64,000 nucleotides of DNA from Phanerochaete sordida (taxonomy: Eukaryota > Basidiomycota > Agaricomycetes > Polyporales > Phanerochaetaceae). Positions 36,910-48,451 of this stretch are shown here, piece by piece; position 1 is the stretch's first letter, and each line of letters starts with the position of its first letter. Position numbers and translations under genes: made by a program. The notes beneath the pieces were generated by a model that worked only from the letters and a program-made list of their open reading frames with translations, was not told the origin of the DNA and ran no database searches. Location of the stretch: positions 124,001 through 188,000 of the forward strand of contig BPQB01000008.1 of NCBI GenBank assembly GCA_019973155.2. The letters run 5' to 3'.

Positions 36910-38739
36910 CGACAGTAGGTTCAGGCCTGTGCTCGGTAGCCCACACGCGAATAGACCGCAAACCCAAAAGCCTTGCATCTACCACGGCTCGCGCGCGCAT
37001 CACTGCAGCAGGGGCCCACGGGCGCACACGCCGTGGCCACCGTTCCGAGCGCGGGCATGTGCACGCCTGCGCTGTCTCAGACCGCCTCGACGCACGGCGT
37101 AAACCGATGTCGCACAGCGGCGAGGCACGCTAGTCGCTGTATGTAGCTGCACGCCGCCGCGGGCCTCTGCTGCGGCAGGACCTGGGCGAGCAGGCTCCGC
37201 GTACGACGCATGGGTGCAGTTGCGCACGGTTCCGCGCGTCCCCCGCTTCGCGTCCTGGCGCGGGGCAGCGGGCTCCCCGGCGTCGGACGCAGCGTCTGCG
37301 CGCTCCCATCTCCGCGTCGCCGGGGAGGAAGGCCCAGGGCGTGCTCCCGAGCTGCCCTCGAGGATCGCCCGCGCTTTAGGCTTTCCTTCCGTCGAACACT
37401 CTCGTCGCGTCCGCGGGCATTATTGTGTCTCTGATGGACGGCTCCGCACGCGCACCGTGCACCATCACCGGGGGGGCGCACGCGTCCGCCCGGTGCGTAT
37501 AGCTGCGTCAGCCTGGTGCGCGTGCCTGCGTTCAGAGATTTATCCAGACAATCCCCCGGGGACCTGGGGTCTTCGCGTTCGCGGAGGCCGCCGCTGAGTC
37601 TCGCTTAATGAAAATTGTGTAGAGTGAGGATCCTGCGAGAACGTTCGCCATGCCCGTGCGATAGGGCGACTGAATGACGGGGACGCGCACATTTCGCCTC
37701 GACCCGGTGATTTCGCTCGCGAGACCTGTGATTTCCAGTCAAGCTCGAGCCTGAATCGCGAGCCAAGCTGTCGCAAGACAAGCTTTCTGGCGTTGCATCC
37801 GACGATCATACAGTATGCGTAGGAGTGGTGTAGACATTATATTCCGGGACCAGCAAGTAACTAATGGCGACGGCAATGGACAACAAGATGGATACACGGT
37901 ACGCTGTACGAGTCTCGACGAGGAAAAATGCCAAACGATGATAAATCACGAATAAATTGTGGGCGACCAGCAGACACAGGGCGATGGGGAGTGAAGATGA
38001 AACGAAAATGTGAGTTGGGGAATGGTATGGGAATCGATGAGTTGAGAGCAGCGTACGAAGAGGAGAAAGTAATGCGCTATCTGTCCCTGACGGGCTGCAG
38101 AAGGTACCCACGGACCAACGTTCACGATGGGTACCTGCCAGGGCCGGCAGGGTGCGGTATACGAATTATAAGCAGGACGTGGCGGGAGAGCGGTGCCGCG
38201 ACGCCCGTCGGTGCGGCCGCATGGCATAAACGGCGCAGCAGCGCGCGGAGCCAGGGGCGTGGTGGGGGCGGATCTATGCAGACACGGGCGAGTATGAGAC
38301 AGGCGTGGCGGGAGAGCGATGCGGCGATATACAGCAGGGAGACAGGGGGCGGATATGGTGGACGGACACGTCTAGGGAGGGCAGGCGAGAAGCAGGGCGC
38401 AGAGCAGGCAGCAAGGTATGGCACAGGGAAGGCAGGATTAAACGGATATGGAGGCGGTGGCGCGGGCGCGGCGGTGCATGCGGAGGACAGGCCCTGGGGG
38501 CCGGATCGTGGAGGGTGGCGGGTGCCTAGCTGGGTCGCCCGCAGCGCATCCGTGAGGAGGCGGCGGGGTTACCGCGGCGGGGAGGGCGGATCCGACGGCG
38601 TTGAAGGGTCGTAGAACCACGCGCGACGTGCCGTTCGCATACTTTTGGTTTCGACTTCGGCAGGGGCAGGCGGAGCGGGAGGGCTAGCGGCGAGCAATAC
38701 AGTGCTCGCTTGTTGGCCGCCGCCGCTCTAGTGGGTGCT
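36910..38739. other. Intergenic region of about 1.8 kb
   Basis: 36980-37600 is GC-rich without a supported gene. On the minus strand, 37806-38111 has a short open frame with a hydrophobic C-terminal half (RVSILLSIAVAISYLLVPEY), which could be part of a 3' leader or a small membrane protein; it has no neighbour or homologue to support it. 38200-38700 is purine-rich and repetitive. Confidence 0.35.
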
Positions 38740-40966
38740 TTAAGTCGCTCCGTGGCCGTCCTGCGGGTGTACCGCAGACTTCTCCTTATGCCTGCTGATC
38801 TTCTCGACACCCGCTCCGAGACATGTCCGCCTCGAGACCTCCTATAAAGCGCATACAGTCAGCGAAAGCTGAGACAGAAGCTATGCGCCGACTTACATCG
38901 TCCTCAGAATCCTCATCATCGTCCTCGCCATAGGAGTCCTTCGGACTGTCCTCGACGTCCGCATCCTCATCGTCGGAGCCGAAGCTGCTCGTGCCCGAGG
39001 TGCTGCTCGCGCTCTCGCGGCGGCCGCGCACGCTGCCGACACGCTCGGTGTCGGCATCAACCTCCATCTCACCGACGACCTCCTCCGCGTCGACGACAGC
39101 GGGCGGCGAGACCGCGCGTGCGGTGTCCTGGCTGTCTCTCCGCTCCGGCGTAGCCTTGAGAACGTGGCTAGCCGCCGAGGGCACGCGCTCCATGGACCGG
39201 GAGTGGTGGTGCGTCGGCCGATGGTGCGCGGGGAGCGCAATCGCAGTCGTAACATGACCGGCCTCTTCTTTCACTGCAACCACCTCCTTCGCCTCCTCCA
39301 CAGCCTCGACTTCCTTCGCAACGACTGGGGGGTCGGGGTCCGAGACCTCGCTGTCGGGCTGCTGGGTGTCGTGGTTCTCCTTCTCGGCGGCCTCCTTCGC
39401 CGCCCTCGCCTCTGCCTCCTGCTTCTCACGCTCACGCTGCTCCTTCCGCTTCTTCAACCATGCCATGCCGCTGCCATCGTCCTCTTCGTCGACGGTGGGC
39501 CGGCGGGTCTTGCTCCAACCGGCCTCAGTGTTGCCGACGCCCAGAGCGGAGTTGCCCTGGACGCGCGCCCACTTGTTGTCGGCGCCAACGGACGCTGCGG
39601 TCTTGACGCTGCCCATGCCTCCGTAGCCCCACTCGACAAACTCGTTGTCGTCAGACCTATCGTCAAAGGTCAGCACACGAGCCATCGCAAGGAGAGCGCG
39701 GACGTACCGGGCGTTCGCGAACAGGTCCTTCTTCGCCAGGTTCGACTGCCTCTTCGCACCGTACACACGGCCGTTGAGCATCTTTAGCTGCTTCCGCGGG
39801 CCATAGGCCTGGTTCGTGCTGCCGCTGCGCGGACGCTTCGCCTCCTCGGCCTCGCGGCTCTTCACGCGGCCGACGTCGCCGGGCCCGCTCTGGGTGCGCC
39901 AGAGGCTGCCGTCGCTCGAGGAGCCGTTGCCGTGGCTGAAGCCGAGGAAGGAGGTGCGGCTCTTGCGCTTCTGCGGCGCGTTGTCGCTCGTGCTGCGGCA
40001 CAGCGGGGCGCCGAAGCCGCACTCGCCGTCCGAGGCGCTGCTCGCCCGCTCCTTGGAGCGGTTCCGCGCGGGCGTCGCGGAGCCCGAGGACATGCCGTCG
40101 TCGGAGTCGCGCGTCGAGCTCCTGAAGAGCTGGTTGACGCCGAGCGTGAGCACGTCCTCCGTCGAGATGTTGCCGCGGCCGAACAGGGGCTTGAGCAGCT
40201 TCTTCGTGAGGCTCTTCTTCTCCTTGGGCAGCTCGAGCCGACGGTTGAGGGGCGACTCTGGGCAGCTCTGGGGCAGGCGCTCGACGGATGATGAGGAGAG
40301 GGCGGTGTTGGGGGAGACAGGAGTGGTGATGTCCCAGTCCGAGTCGTCCTTGTCGGAGCCACTGGTGCTCGAGGACGCGATGTTGATGGGAGCGACCGAT
40401 AGCTTTGCACTCGCGCCTAGCTGGAGATTCGGGTTGCTAGTGGTGGGGGTGGAGTCCGATGGGGTCTGGTGATCCCCGCTGAACAGGAGTGACGACGGCC
40501 TGCTCGAGTTGCGCTTGGGGGTCTCGAGTGCATCGCGCTGCACGGGGAAGTTGTTCAGGTTCTCGACGCTGTCGTCGAGGAAGACGTCCGGGAGCTCGTC
40601 TCTCCGGGGCTCGGGGAGTGGAGCAAAGCGAATCTTGCGGGTCTGAGGCGCGGATGACGGCTTCTTCGCAGAGTTGTTTCTCGAGACGGCCGCTGCTCCG
40701 CCCTGCTGGTTCTGCTGCGACGATCCTGCGCGGGCTATCGCACTGTAGGGGTCCTTGACAGCGGCATAGGTGAGAAAGTAGTTGTCCTGCTCGCTCAGGT
40801 TGTGTGGTGAGGAGGACGAGGCAGAGGACGAGAGCGAGGAGAGCGAGGAGATGAGGTTGGGTGTGCCCGGGAGGGAGGTGGTGTGCGAGTAGGGCGAGGT
40901 CGATGGCGATGGGTTGAGAAGGATGCCGTGGCGGGGGAACGATGGGAGCTGAAGCGTCGTTGCCAT
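38740..40966 (-). CDS. Large Ser-rich, mostly disordered protein, 723 aa
   Basis: Exons 40966-38897 and 38841-38740, with a 55-nt intron that has a perfect gtaagt donor. The start MATTLQLPSFPRHGILLNP was chosen because upstream codons in the same frame look like a 5' leader. Ser/Thr/Pro-rich sequence predominates, with islands that look conserved: TRKIRFAPLPEPRRDELP, ALLAMARVLTFDDRSDDNEF, MAWLKKRKEQREREKQE (a basic helical or coiled-coil segment) and an acidic stretch DDEDADVEDSPKD. No catalytic domain was recognised. Composition suggests a signalling scaffold or phosphatase-regulatory protein, but that is a guess. Reading through the intron would replace the last 34 residues with a different 36-residue tail. 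Confidence 0.75.
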
Positions 40967-41367
40967 ATAGGGATGCGGTCGTCGGTGGTGTGGTGATGGG
41001 TGTGTGCTGGGTGTGATGACGAGCGGGTTTTTGTGCGACGACGGGAGCGGGGATGTGCTTGTCCAGGGAGGGGAGGAGGGGAAGTTAAAAGCGAAAGAGT
41101 GGCAGCAAGGGTGGTAAGTATTAACTGTCCGAGAAGAGAAGCGGATGAAGGGTCGACGGGCGGGAGCGTTCACTTGGCAGATGGCACTGTCCGGGGTCCT
41201 GCCCCTCGAGGCTCCCTGAGCCTATCCGATAACACGTGCGCCTCCCGCCATGGACGCCATTCCCAGCGTCTCCGCCTAGACTCCTGCGCGGCGCACAGGG
41301 TGTCCCCGCCCAGCTGACCCTGGGGTCTACTCGCGAAATTCCCTCCTATCGCGGGCAGCGAGAGGGC

Positions 41368-42640
41368 TATAAAATCGGACGTCAGCTGCCTGCGTGGTAC
41401 GGGGCGGGCACCTCTGTTCCTCCTTGGCACACCACTGCGGCGTCTGGCGTATCCGCTCGCAGCATTGCCCGCCTGGGCCGTGACGCATGCGGGGTAAGCC
41501 CCGGCGCTGTGCTTTTTGCGGAGCTCGAACCATTTGCCTCCGCTGCCCGGTGATCGCCGTTATGCCCGCCGTTGCCATTTCGGTGCACACACCTTCCCTC
41601 GAACACCGTCGGGCGGGTCTGCGTGCGGCGTCGCACCAGGAATACCCCATGCGGTTGCGGTCTGACGCGGGCTGGAAATAAACATCGCGTCCTCGCTCTC
41701 CTCCCCACCTTGCCTTCCCCGCAGGCTGCACCGAGTCACAGACGGTCCCGCAAACGCACAGGTCACAAGCCGGGTTTGACGGGTAAGGTCCTTGCACTCC
41801 TGTCCTCGACTCTTCCGCCCTTCCTATGCAACAATAATCGCCTCGATCTCGTACTGCTCTGTGAGATAGCTCCTCCCTGTCTCGTCCCATTTCCTTGTAC
41901 GTCCTCGTCATGATCAGCGCTCCCACACGTGCTCGCTGCCTCGCATCCATGTCCCAGAGCTTCCGATCTCCTGGTGCCTCTGTCCGCCCTCGCAGCCTGA
42001 TGCAGACCCTGCAGTCGGACGAAAGCCTCCCTTGCTACGCTCGCTTTCGACGCTCTTCAGCGTTCTTACTCGTTTGACGTGTTTGCTACGCCCCTATCTC
42101 CACCTTGTCCCCTTCCCTCCAATCAAATACCTCTGTTCCCAACGCTCAAGATGCATCTCACAGTGCACAGATCAACAGCAAGGGTCTGATCTCCATCTCA
42201 GTGCTGTCCACACGATCGTCAAGTTTTATGTAGGACGCGCCTCGGTGGGTTTCTGGGACATTTGGGTCGAAAGTCTCGTTCTGTCCCAATCCACCCCTAT
42301 CGGGTATGGTAGACGCTGCGCTTTGTGGCGTCGCTCCTCGAGGATATTCTGTGCTGTCTCTCCTTCGTCACTGTATACGTTTGCTACGCGCTTCAGCCTG
42401 GTGCTCAACGACAGCTTTGATTGCATGCTGCCTGCGTAAGTCGGGCGCGGCGATGACATGCTCAGCGCATTGCTGACATCAACCCTTTGCTCCAGTGGTG
42501 CTAGCACACCAGCCCATGCATTCTGCTACCCCCGTCGGCCGCTGCGTCAATCACGCGTCTTATTGCAGAGGAGCACCGTACGTCTCAGCACACACCAAGC
42601 ACCACAGAGATGCAGCCATTGACGTCCATCGAATATCTCC
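41368..42640 (+). other. Possible transcribed unit with splice signals, product unclear
   Basis: A TATA box (tataaaa, 41368-41374) stands out in GC-rich DNA. Downstream there are good intron signals on the same strand, notably a donor gtaagtcg at 42436, a ctgac branch site, and a cag acceptor near 42495. Reading frames between 41950 and 42440 give polar, protein-like sequence (for example MSQSFRSPGASVRPRSL and NTSVPNAQDASHSAQ), but they cannot be joined into one convincing product. It could be a rapidly evolving small gene or a noncoding RNA. Confidence 0.25.
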
Positions 42641-43126
42641 GGTTTCAAAGCAGTGACACGTCCTTGCAAATCTGACTCCGATAAGGCAAGCTTCGTACAC
42701 AAATCTGCGGACCCAAAAGCAACGGTGCACTTCCCCGTTCACGCCTCTCGGACTCGCCCGCTGACCGAGATAGCGAACCAGACACCGTCCGCGCGAGTAC
42801 GCCTCCCAGCGGCGAAGCCTCGGGAGCCGCCAACATAGCGCAGGCCATTCCCATACTGCCTTCCCACTACCAATTCCACGCTCCCGCCCGCGCCGCTGGC
42901 ACCCGCACGCCGGGGCGCACCCCGGCGCACAAGCAGCGCGGGCAGCGGGCGCCTTCGCCAGCGCAACGCCCCCGCACGTCGCCCCCGGGGCCCGGCCGCA
43001 CTCCGCCCTCCCGCGCGCGCGCCCGCCGCACAAAAGACTAATTCGCTTGTGCCTTGCTGTGCTGCGCGGCGCGCGGGCGGCGGCAGATCGACAGCGGCCC
43101 AGCCGTCCGCCCGCGCGCGTGCGCGT

Positions 43127-43141
43127 CGCTATAATATAGCG
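43127..43141. repeat. 15-bp near-perfect palindrome around a TATA-like core
   Basis: cgctataatatagcg reads as 7-bp inverted arms around a central A. It is an A/T island in surrounding DNA of extreme GC content. Confidence 0.4.
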
Positions 43142-45342
43142 GACGCGGCAGGGTCCTGCCCCAGGCGACCGTTTCCTAGTGGAAGGCTGTCCGCCCGCCG
43201 CGCCCACGCATCCTGCGGCGGCGCCGTCCCGCGCGGCGACGATCCCCCTCTTCTGTGTCGGTGCACCCCCTGGCCCCTGCTCTCTCCTCTGCCCGCAGCC
43301 GCAGCCGCAGCCGCGGCGCCGTGCGTGCACTGCGCATCCCCGCGGCAGCCCCGCTGCCCGTGCGAAGCGCGCAGGCGCCCGCCCCAGAGTGTGCCCGCCG
43401 CTCCTGGCCACTCTTTCCGTGTTGGGCGACCCGCGATATCAGGCGAGATGGCAGGGAGATGGGCCTGGCAGGTGGGCAACACCCTCGCTTAATTTTGCTC
43501 TCCGAGGCTCACCGAACCCCCGCCCCGCCATGCTTAGCTCCAGCGCGCGGGGGCCCGCGTGCTGCACCTGCGAGCCGGGGGGAGCTCCCGAGCCTTCTGT
43601 GTCTGCTGGCAGCTGCGAGCACGCGGTGTATCCGGCCCCTGGCGTGCCTGCCCCAGCGCGGTGCAGGCGAACCTTCTGCGGGGGGCGCATGCGAGGCCGA
43701 GTCGGGCCCGCCCTGTGTCGCGGAACGGCTGCTAGGCGCGCCGCTGCCTGTGGCGCGCGGCGCGCGGCGTGCTCTCCATCTCCAGCTTTTCTGCAGGTCG
43801 CACGCCAAGAAGCACGAACGTTCGTCCAGAGTTTCGCCTCCGGGTCCTCATCGTTGAGCCTCATGCCGCCGCCCAGGCCGCCCCCGGGCTGGGGCTCGCG
43901 CCGTCTCCAGGCAACACACCAGGCTCGTGCCCCTTGCCCCGCCCGCCCACCACGTCCGCCGGGAACACACGCAGCGCGCAGGGGCGTTGCCGACTGATAA
44001 CGCATTCAGTCCGCCGCCGGGGACCCCGGAGTTGTCCGCTGGCACCCATCAAACGGCTGTCCGACCGCATCTGCCCAACAGTCGCAGCAGCGCGGCGCTG
44101 CGGGCGCGTCGGGGCCCCCGCGGGCAGTCTTACGCGTGCGCCCCGGCAGCGCAGGCCCCCTCCCAATCCGCGCGCCGTCAGCGGAGCCCGCCGCCGCGCG
44201 CGCGAGAGGACGTTCGGCGAGCCCGCGCGGGATACTGTCAGCACGCCGCCGTGGCTGCACGAACCCAAAAGTGTGCGAGGTCGAGCGTGCGTGTGCTGAG
44301 CGCCCCCAGGGATGCCCGAACGTGTCCTCGAGCCTTGCCCACCCTAGGCACACGGTCACTATGACGGAGCCCGTCGTCACGCATAAAGAGCCCGGCCTGC
44401 ACGTCTAATGCCTCCCTGCGGTCTAGGCGTCCGTGGCCGCGCGCGGTGGCGCCACGCCCGGGGGCACTGCGGCGGCAGTCTGCTGGCGGGCAGCCCCAGC
44501 GCGCGCGAGCCCAAGCACGTTCTCGCGTCTGGGCGAGGTGGCGCGGCGAGTATCACAGGGCAACGTAAGGTGCCCTTTCCGATCCCGGGGATTCTGCCTG
44601 GCCTCGCACGCGGGGGGTTCTCCCTGGGTATGCCCGCGCCCCCGTTCGAGGCGATCCTCGCCGTGATGGACAGAATCGGGCGATAGCCTGCTGTTTTCTG
44701 GCATGGTATGCCCTGCGTCACGGCCAGAGGATTTGCGCGTGTGGGATCGCTGTCGTAAGTCGTTCTGTTCACCCGCTGCTCGTGCCCAGCGGACTGAGCA
44801 GACGCCGCAGGTTTTCTCGCGTCGGCAATGACGTCGTCCCTCTCGCGATTGTGTTTGCAGCCTTCGTGTGCGTTATCAGCGCTCCTCCCGGAGTCTAACG
44901 CAGCACATGCAGAGTTCACGGAGACTTTTGGCGTCCCCGGGCGATACCATCATCCTCACCAGGTGTGTTCGGATGGTTTACGGACTCGGTCTTCTTCTAG
45001 CTCATACGAATATTCGAGCAGGTGCGGCTTCTTATCTAGAAAGCCCCGATAGCAATAAGACACTCGCCGCCGCCGAGTTGCCTTTCCCCAGCGAATGAAC
45101 GTGCACGCCGTTACGTACGCATGAAGCCCCGAGAATGGGTCGAGTGCCCCTCCAGTGGGACCGAGCCCCCTCGCTCCCAGTGCACGCAGCACCCCGTCCG
45201 GCGGCGGCTCGCGCTTCTTCCGCGCGTTGCCGCACGCAGCAGCGCTGACGAAGCGGGCGGGGCACGCGGTGCGCAGTCACGTTCCCCCCGCGCCCGCGCC
45301 ACGGCACCGGGCCCCGGCTGCCTTTCGCGTGCACAGCGGCGG

Positions 45343-45419
45343 GCGCGCGCCCGCAGCGCCGCCAGTCGCGCGCCCGCAGCGCCGCCAGTCGCGCGCCCGC
45401 AGCGCCGCCAGTCGCGCGA
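45343..45419. repeat. Tandem repeat, 23-bp unit, about 3.3 copies
   Basis: Units begin at 45343, 45366, 45389 and (partial) 45412, all containing cgcccgcagcgccgccag. The copies are identical apart from the first base of the first one. The 23-bp period is not a multiple of three, so it is not a coding repeat. It sits in the most GC-rich part of the window. Confidence 0.8.
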
Positions 45420-47220
45420 CACAGACACCGGCCCCGCCCACCCTCGCGCTGCCCGGCCTCAACCGCGCCGTCGGCCGCCGCCGCGGGCACGCGTCGCGCG
45501 CGCCGCGGGGACCCCGTGCGGCCACCCTCCTGCGACCTATCTGATGCATCACGCCCGCGAACCTTGCAGCCCTTCGTGCGCCCCTTGGTGGCCCTCCCGC
45601 ACGTCCAGGGCAGCGCGCGTGTGGGCCCCACCCCGCACGTAAAACCCCCACCAGGCGCACCCCGCGACGCCTGCCCCCCGCGCACGCTCTCACAGCGATA
45701 GCGTTGGCGATGTCTATCGGATCGGTCCCAGGCCAGCCCGCCGCGGGCCCCCCTGCGCGCGCCCCCCAAGACATCGCTGCATCGTGTGCGAAGGATCGAT
45801 GTCCCCGCCGTGCGCGAAGCGACACCAGAAAAGGGTCCCGCATTCAATTCGCGTCGCCGCTCCCGCGCAGGGGGCCCGGCGCGGCGGCGGGTGCGACGCG
45901 CCCTCGCCACGCGCGCGGTATTAAACTCTCGCTGGGCGGGTCTGGGCGCAGGCTGCCATGGCGCTGCCGCGACGCGCGCGTCCGTGTCCGGCTCTCGTTT
46001 ACGTTTCAGCGCGCCCCAGGGCACACGGACCCCGTCGCCGACGCCTGCGAGCCCCTGTCCCTCGAGCTCCCGCTCTTCGATCACCCGCTCGCGGATGGCG
46101 TCCGACGCGGGATCGGCGGTGCAGTGTGGCTGCGCTGCTTCCGTCGGGTCTGCGCGCCCAGGTGCTCGGTACGGCTGCGGGCGCACTCCTGTGCAGGAGA
46201 TTCTCTGGTCGTTATACGTGTATGGTAACTCTGCGGCAATGGTATGCACGGCTGTCTTTACGGTTCAGCCCGTTGCCCGCTGTACGTACTTTGAATCCAA
46301 ATATCTTAGGGGCTCGCTAACGTTCCCGCAAGACTGCAAAGTTGCCCTTAATTGACGGGATCAGATGACGTTTTCCATCTCTTGGCACGGCCTACAGTTG
46401 TTCTCCATCCGCATTCGATGCGGCAATTCGACAGGTTGGCTCGCGGGTAGGTGTCTGACAAACGTACGCACTTCAGGACTCTCACATGAGATGAACTTTG
46501 ATCATTTACGAAAATAAGTTGAGGAGGTGCGTCATCCTGTGCAGCATAAATCTTTCACATGCTTCATGATCTGCAGCTGGACACGGGCTCGAATCACGAC
46601 GTGGACGACTGCTGCAGGCGTTGGCATAGAGCCGGGCTGCGATCATGCAAAACTGCTGGACACCTGCGGTGAAAGAGGAAGAAAGACTGTTCGAGGTGCG
46701 TCTTCATAACGCCCAGGTCACGCGCAATACAAATGGGTCTGCCCTGTGCACTATTCATCAGCCCGCGCAGTGTAACATTACAAACGCCCACGTAGCACGG
46801 GGGACCCCGGAAATCCCGCTGCTAGTGAACTACGGCTCTGGAACATCGTCTAATCGCTGTGCAAGGCTTACAATCGAGGTCAGGCGCTGCTGCGTAGCGA
46901 CGTCGTGCGTCCAAGTCCTCCCGTGTGGCCCGTGACTGATAGCTATCGATCAGTGCAAGTCTACCTGACGTCCTTGCCAGGACAGCGTGGGTCCGCATGG
47001 CGTGCTAGCACTTCGTCTCCCACGGGGCTCGCAGGTCTCGTGCCGCCAGGATTCGCACGCACACGGCCGACGTGTTCGATCCCCGCAGACGTGTCTAGCG
47101 CCGCTCTGCGGACGCGCCAGGGCGCGCGATCGTCCCGCGCGCCCGCACCCCGGCGCCGCTGCACGGCCCCCCAGCCGTGCGCTGCCCACCGGCACGCACT
47201 CCGAGGTCATAGAAACAGGC

Positions 47221-47640
47221 ACGTCCGACATCAGCGCGGATGCTCGCCGGCTGCTCATCCCGGCATGCGATGCTTGTTCGCATATGCAAATCAGTGTTCT
47301 AACACCCCTCAGGAGCCTCCCGCCCGACGCCTGCGGCCCCTCTCGCACACGCCGCGGCGCGCAGCCACGGACGACCGGCCCACCCGCCCATACAACTCGG
47401 ATGTCGGCCGCGCGCCGCGACACATATAACCAGGCCGACAGATCTGCTGCAGGGCCGCCCCGAACCTCTCAGGTGGTGCCCCCGCCGGGGCCCTCCTGCC
47501 CTCCTCGACGCCCGGCCGCACGCCCCGGCCACGCGCCGCGATCGCCAAGCGTCGTCCCGCGCGATCGTCCGCGGCGCACCCCGCGGGCACCATCGTCGTC
47601 CGGTGCGAGCAGCCGAGCGGCGTGCGGCTGATCCTGCGCA
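47221..47640 (+). pseudogene. Decayed seven-helix (DUF6533-like) membrane-protein relic, copy 2
   Basis: Related to copy 1 at 27100-27838, in the opposite orientation. The position matching the start codon of copy 1 is ACG here (47221-47223) instead of ATG, within an otherwise matching block (tccgacatcagcgcgg is identical in both). A second block, aaatcagtgttctaacacc, is also identical. This copy is far more GC-rich than copy 1, so the two have drifted in composition. No open frame survives. Confidence 0.4.
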
Positions 47641-48451
47641 CCGGGACGTCTGTGCGGCGGCGTGGTGGCGCGCGGCGGTCGCCCGCTCTACCGGCTGCGG
47701 CGTCGTGCAGGGCCCTGCGGTCGTGTGCCGTGCTGCGTACCGGTGCGGGGGCCGAAGTTTCCACTGCTGCGCCCGCCTGCCGGGCCTCAACCCGTCGGCC
47801 CTCGCGCCCGGCATTGACTGTCGTGCTTTAGGACGCTGGGTGTCGATCGGCTTCTTGTGGACTGACTTTTCTGACCGATGCGTGTCTCCAGCCTTGATTG
47901 TCCTCCCAGCGCTCGCAGTCTGCGGGTCACACTCTTCTGTAAAATTAACGGCAGTTCAATGAATCTATATACTGTACCGTGATACTCAGCTAACATCAAG
48001 CTATTGAAAATTTCTGGGTGCAGACAGAGACGAATACTTAGGGGTGGTGTATTTGGGATTAACAAGCGGTATGTTCCATGTGCATGTGGCGTTCAGCATC
48101 CTTGAATGAAGTTGAACGAAGGCCAACACTTATACTTATATCTGGCTCATGAGAAACAATGTTGGGATTGGCGGAACACTCAGTTCTCATACTTTATGAC
48201 AGGATTTTTGCATCATTGCAGTCTCAAACGCTGTACAGTAGTTGTCATGGTAGTACGTACCTACTATACAGCGATACGCCTGAGGGCGCTGCTACGTTTT
48301 CCCACGCTTAGTGTGTAGCAAACGGCTCGTTTAGACGCGCGCTGGGCTTCAACTTTCTTAACGACAGCGAGTCAAGTTGAAATACGCAACTGGTGAGTCT
48401 CGCGCTTTAGCCGTCCTATTGAGCCCTCAATAAACTAGGGCATCAGGTGCT

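Larger units (their letters stand above)
40967..48451. other. Gene-poor, very GC-rich region of about 7.5 kb
   Basis: No gene can be supported with confidence. Within it lie a TATA box at 41368 and a possible spliced transcript at 41400-42640, an extremely GC-rich stretch about 42840-46200 with a 23-bp tandem repeat at 45343-45419, and the receptor-like relic copy 2 at 47221-47640. Many long open frames occur on both strands only because stop codons are rare at this GC content. Confidence 0.45.

Noticed and set aside
42560..43411. 283-codon open frame on the minus strand
   Set aside because: As above, composition alone explains the lack of stops; other frames are equally open.
45032..46249. 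405-codon open frame on the minus strand
   Set aside because: Arg/Gly/Ala-rich translation driven by GC composition; it spans the 23-bp tandem repeat and shows no protein-like pattern.
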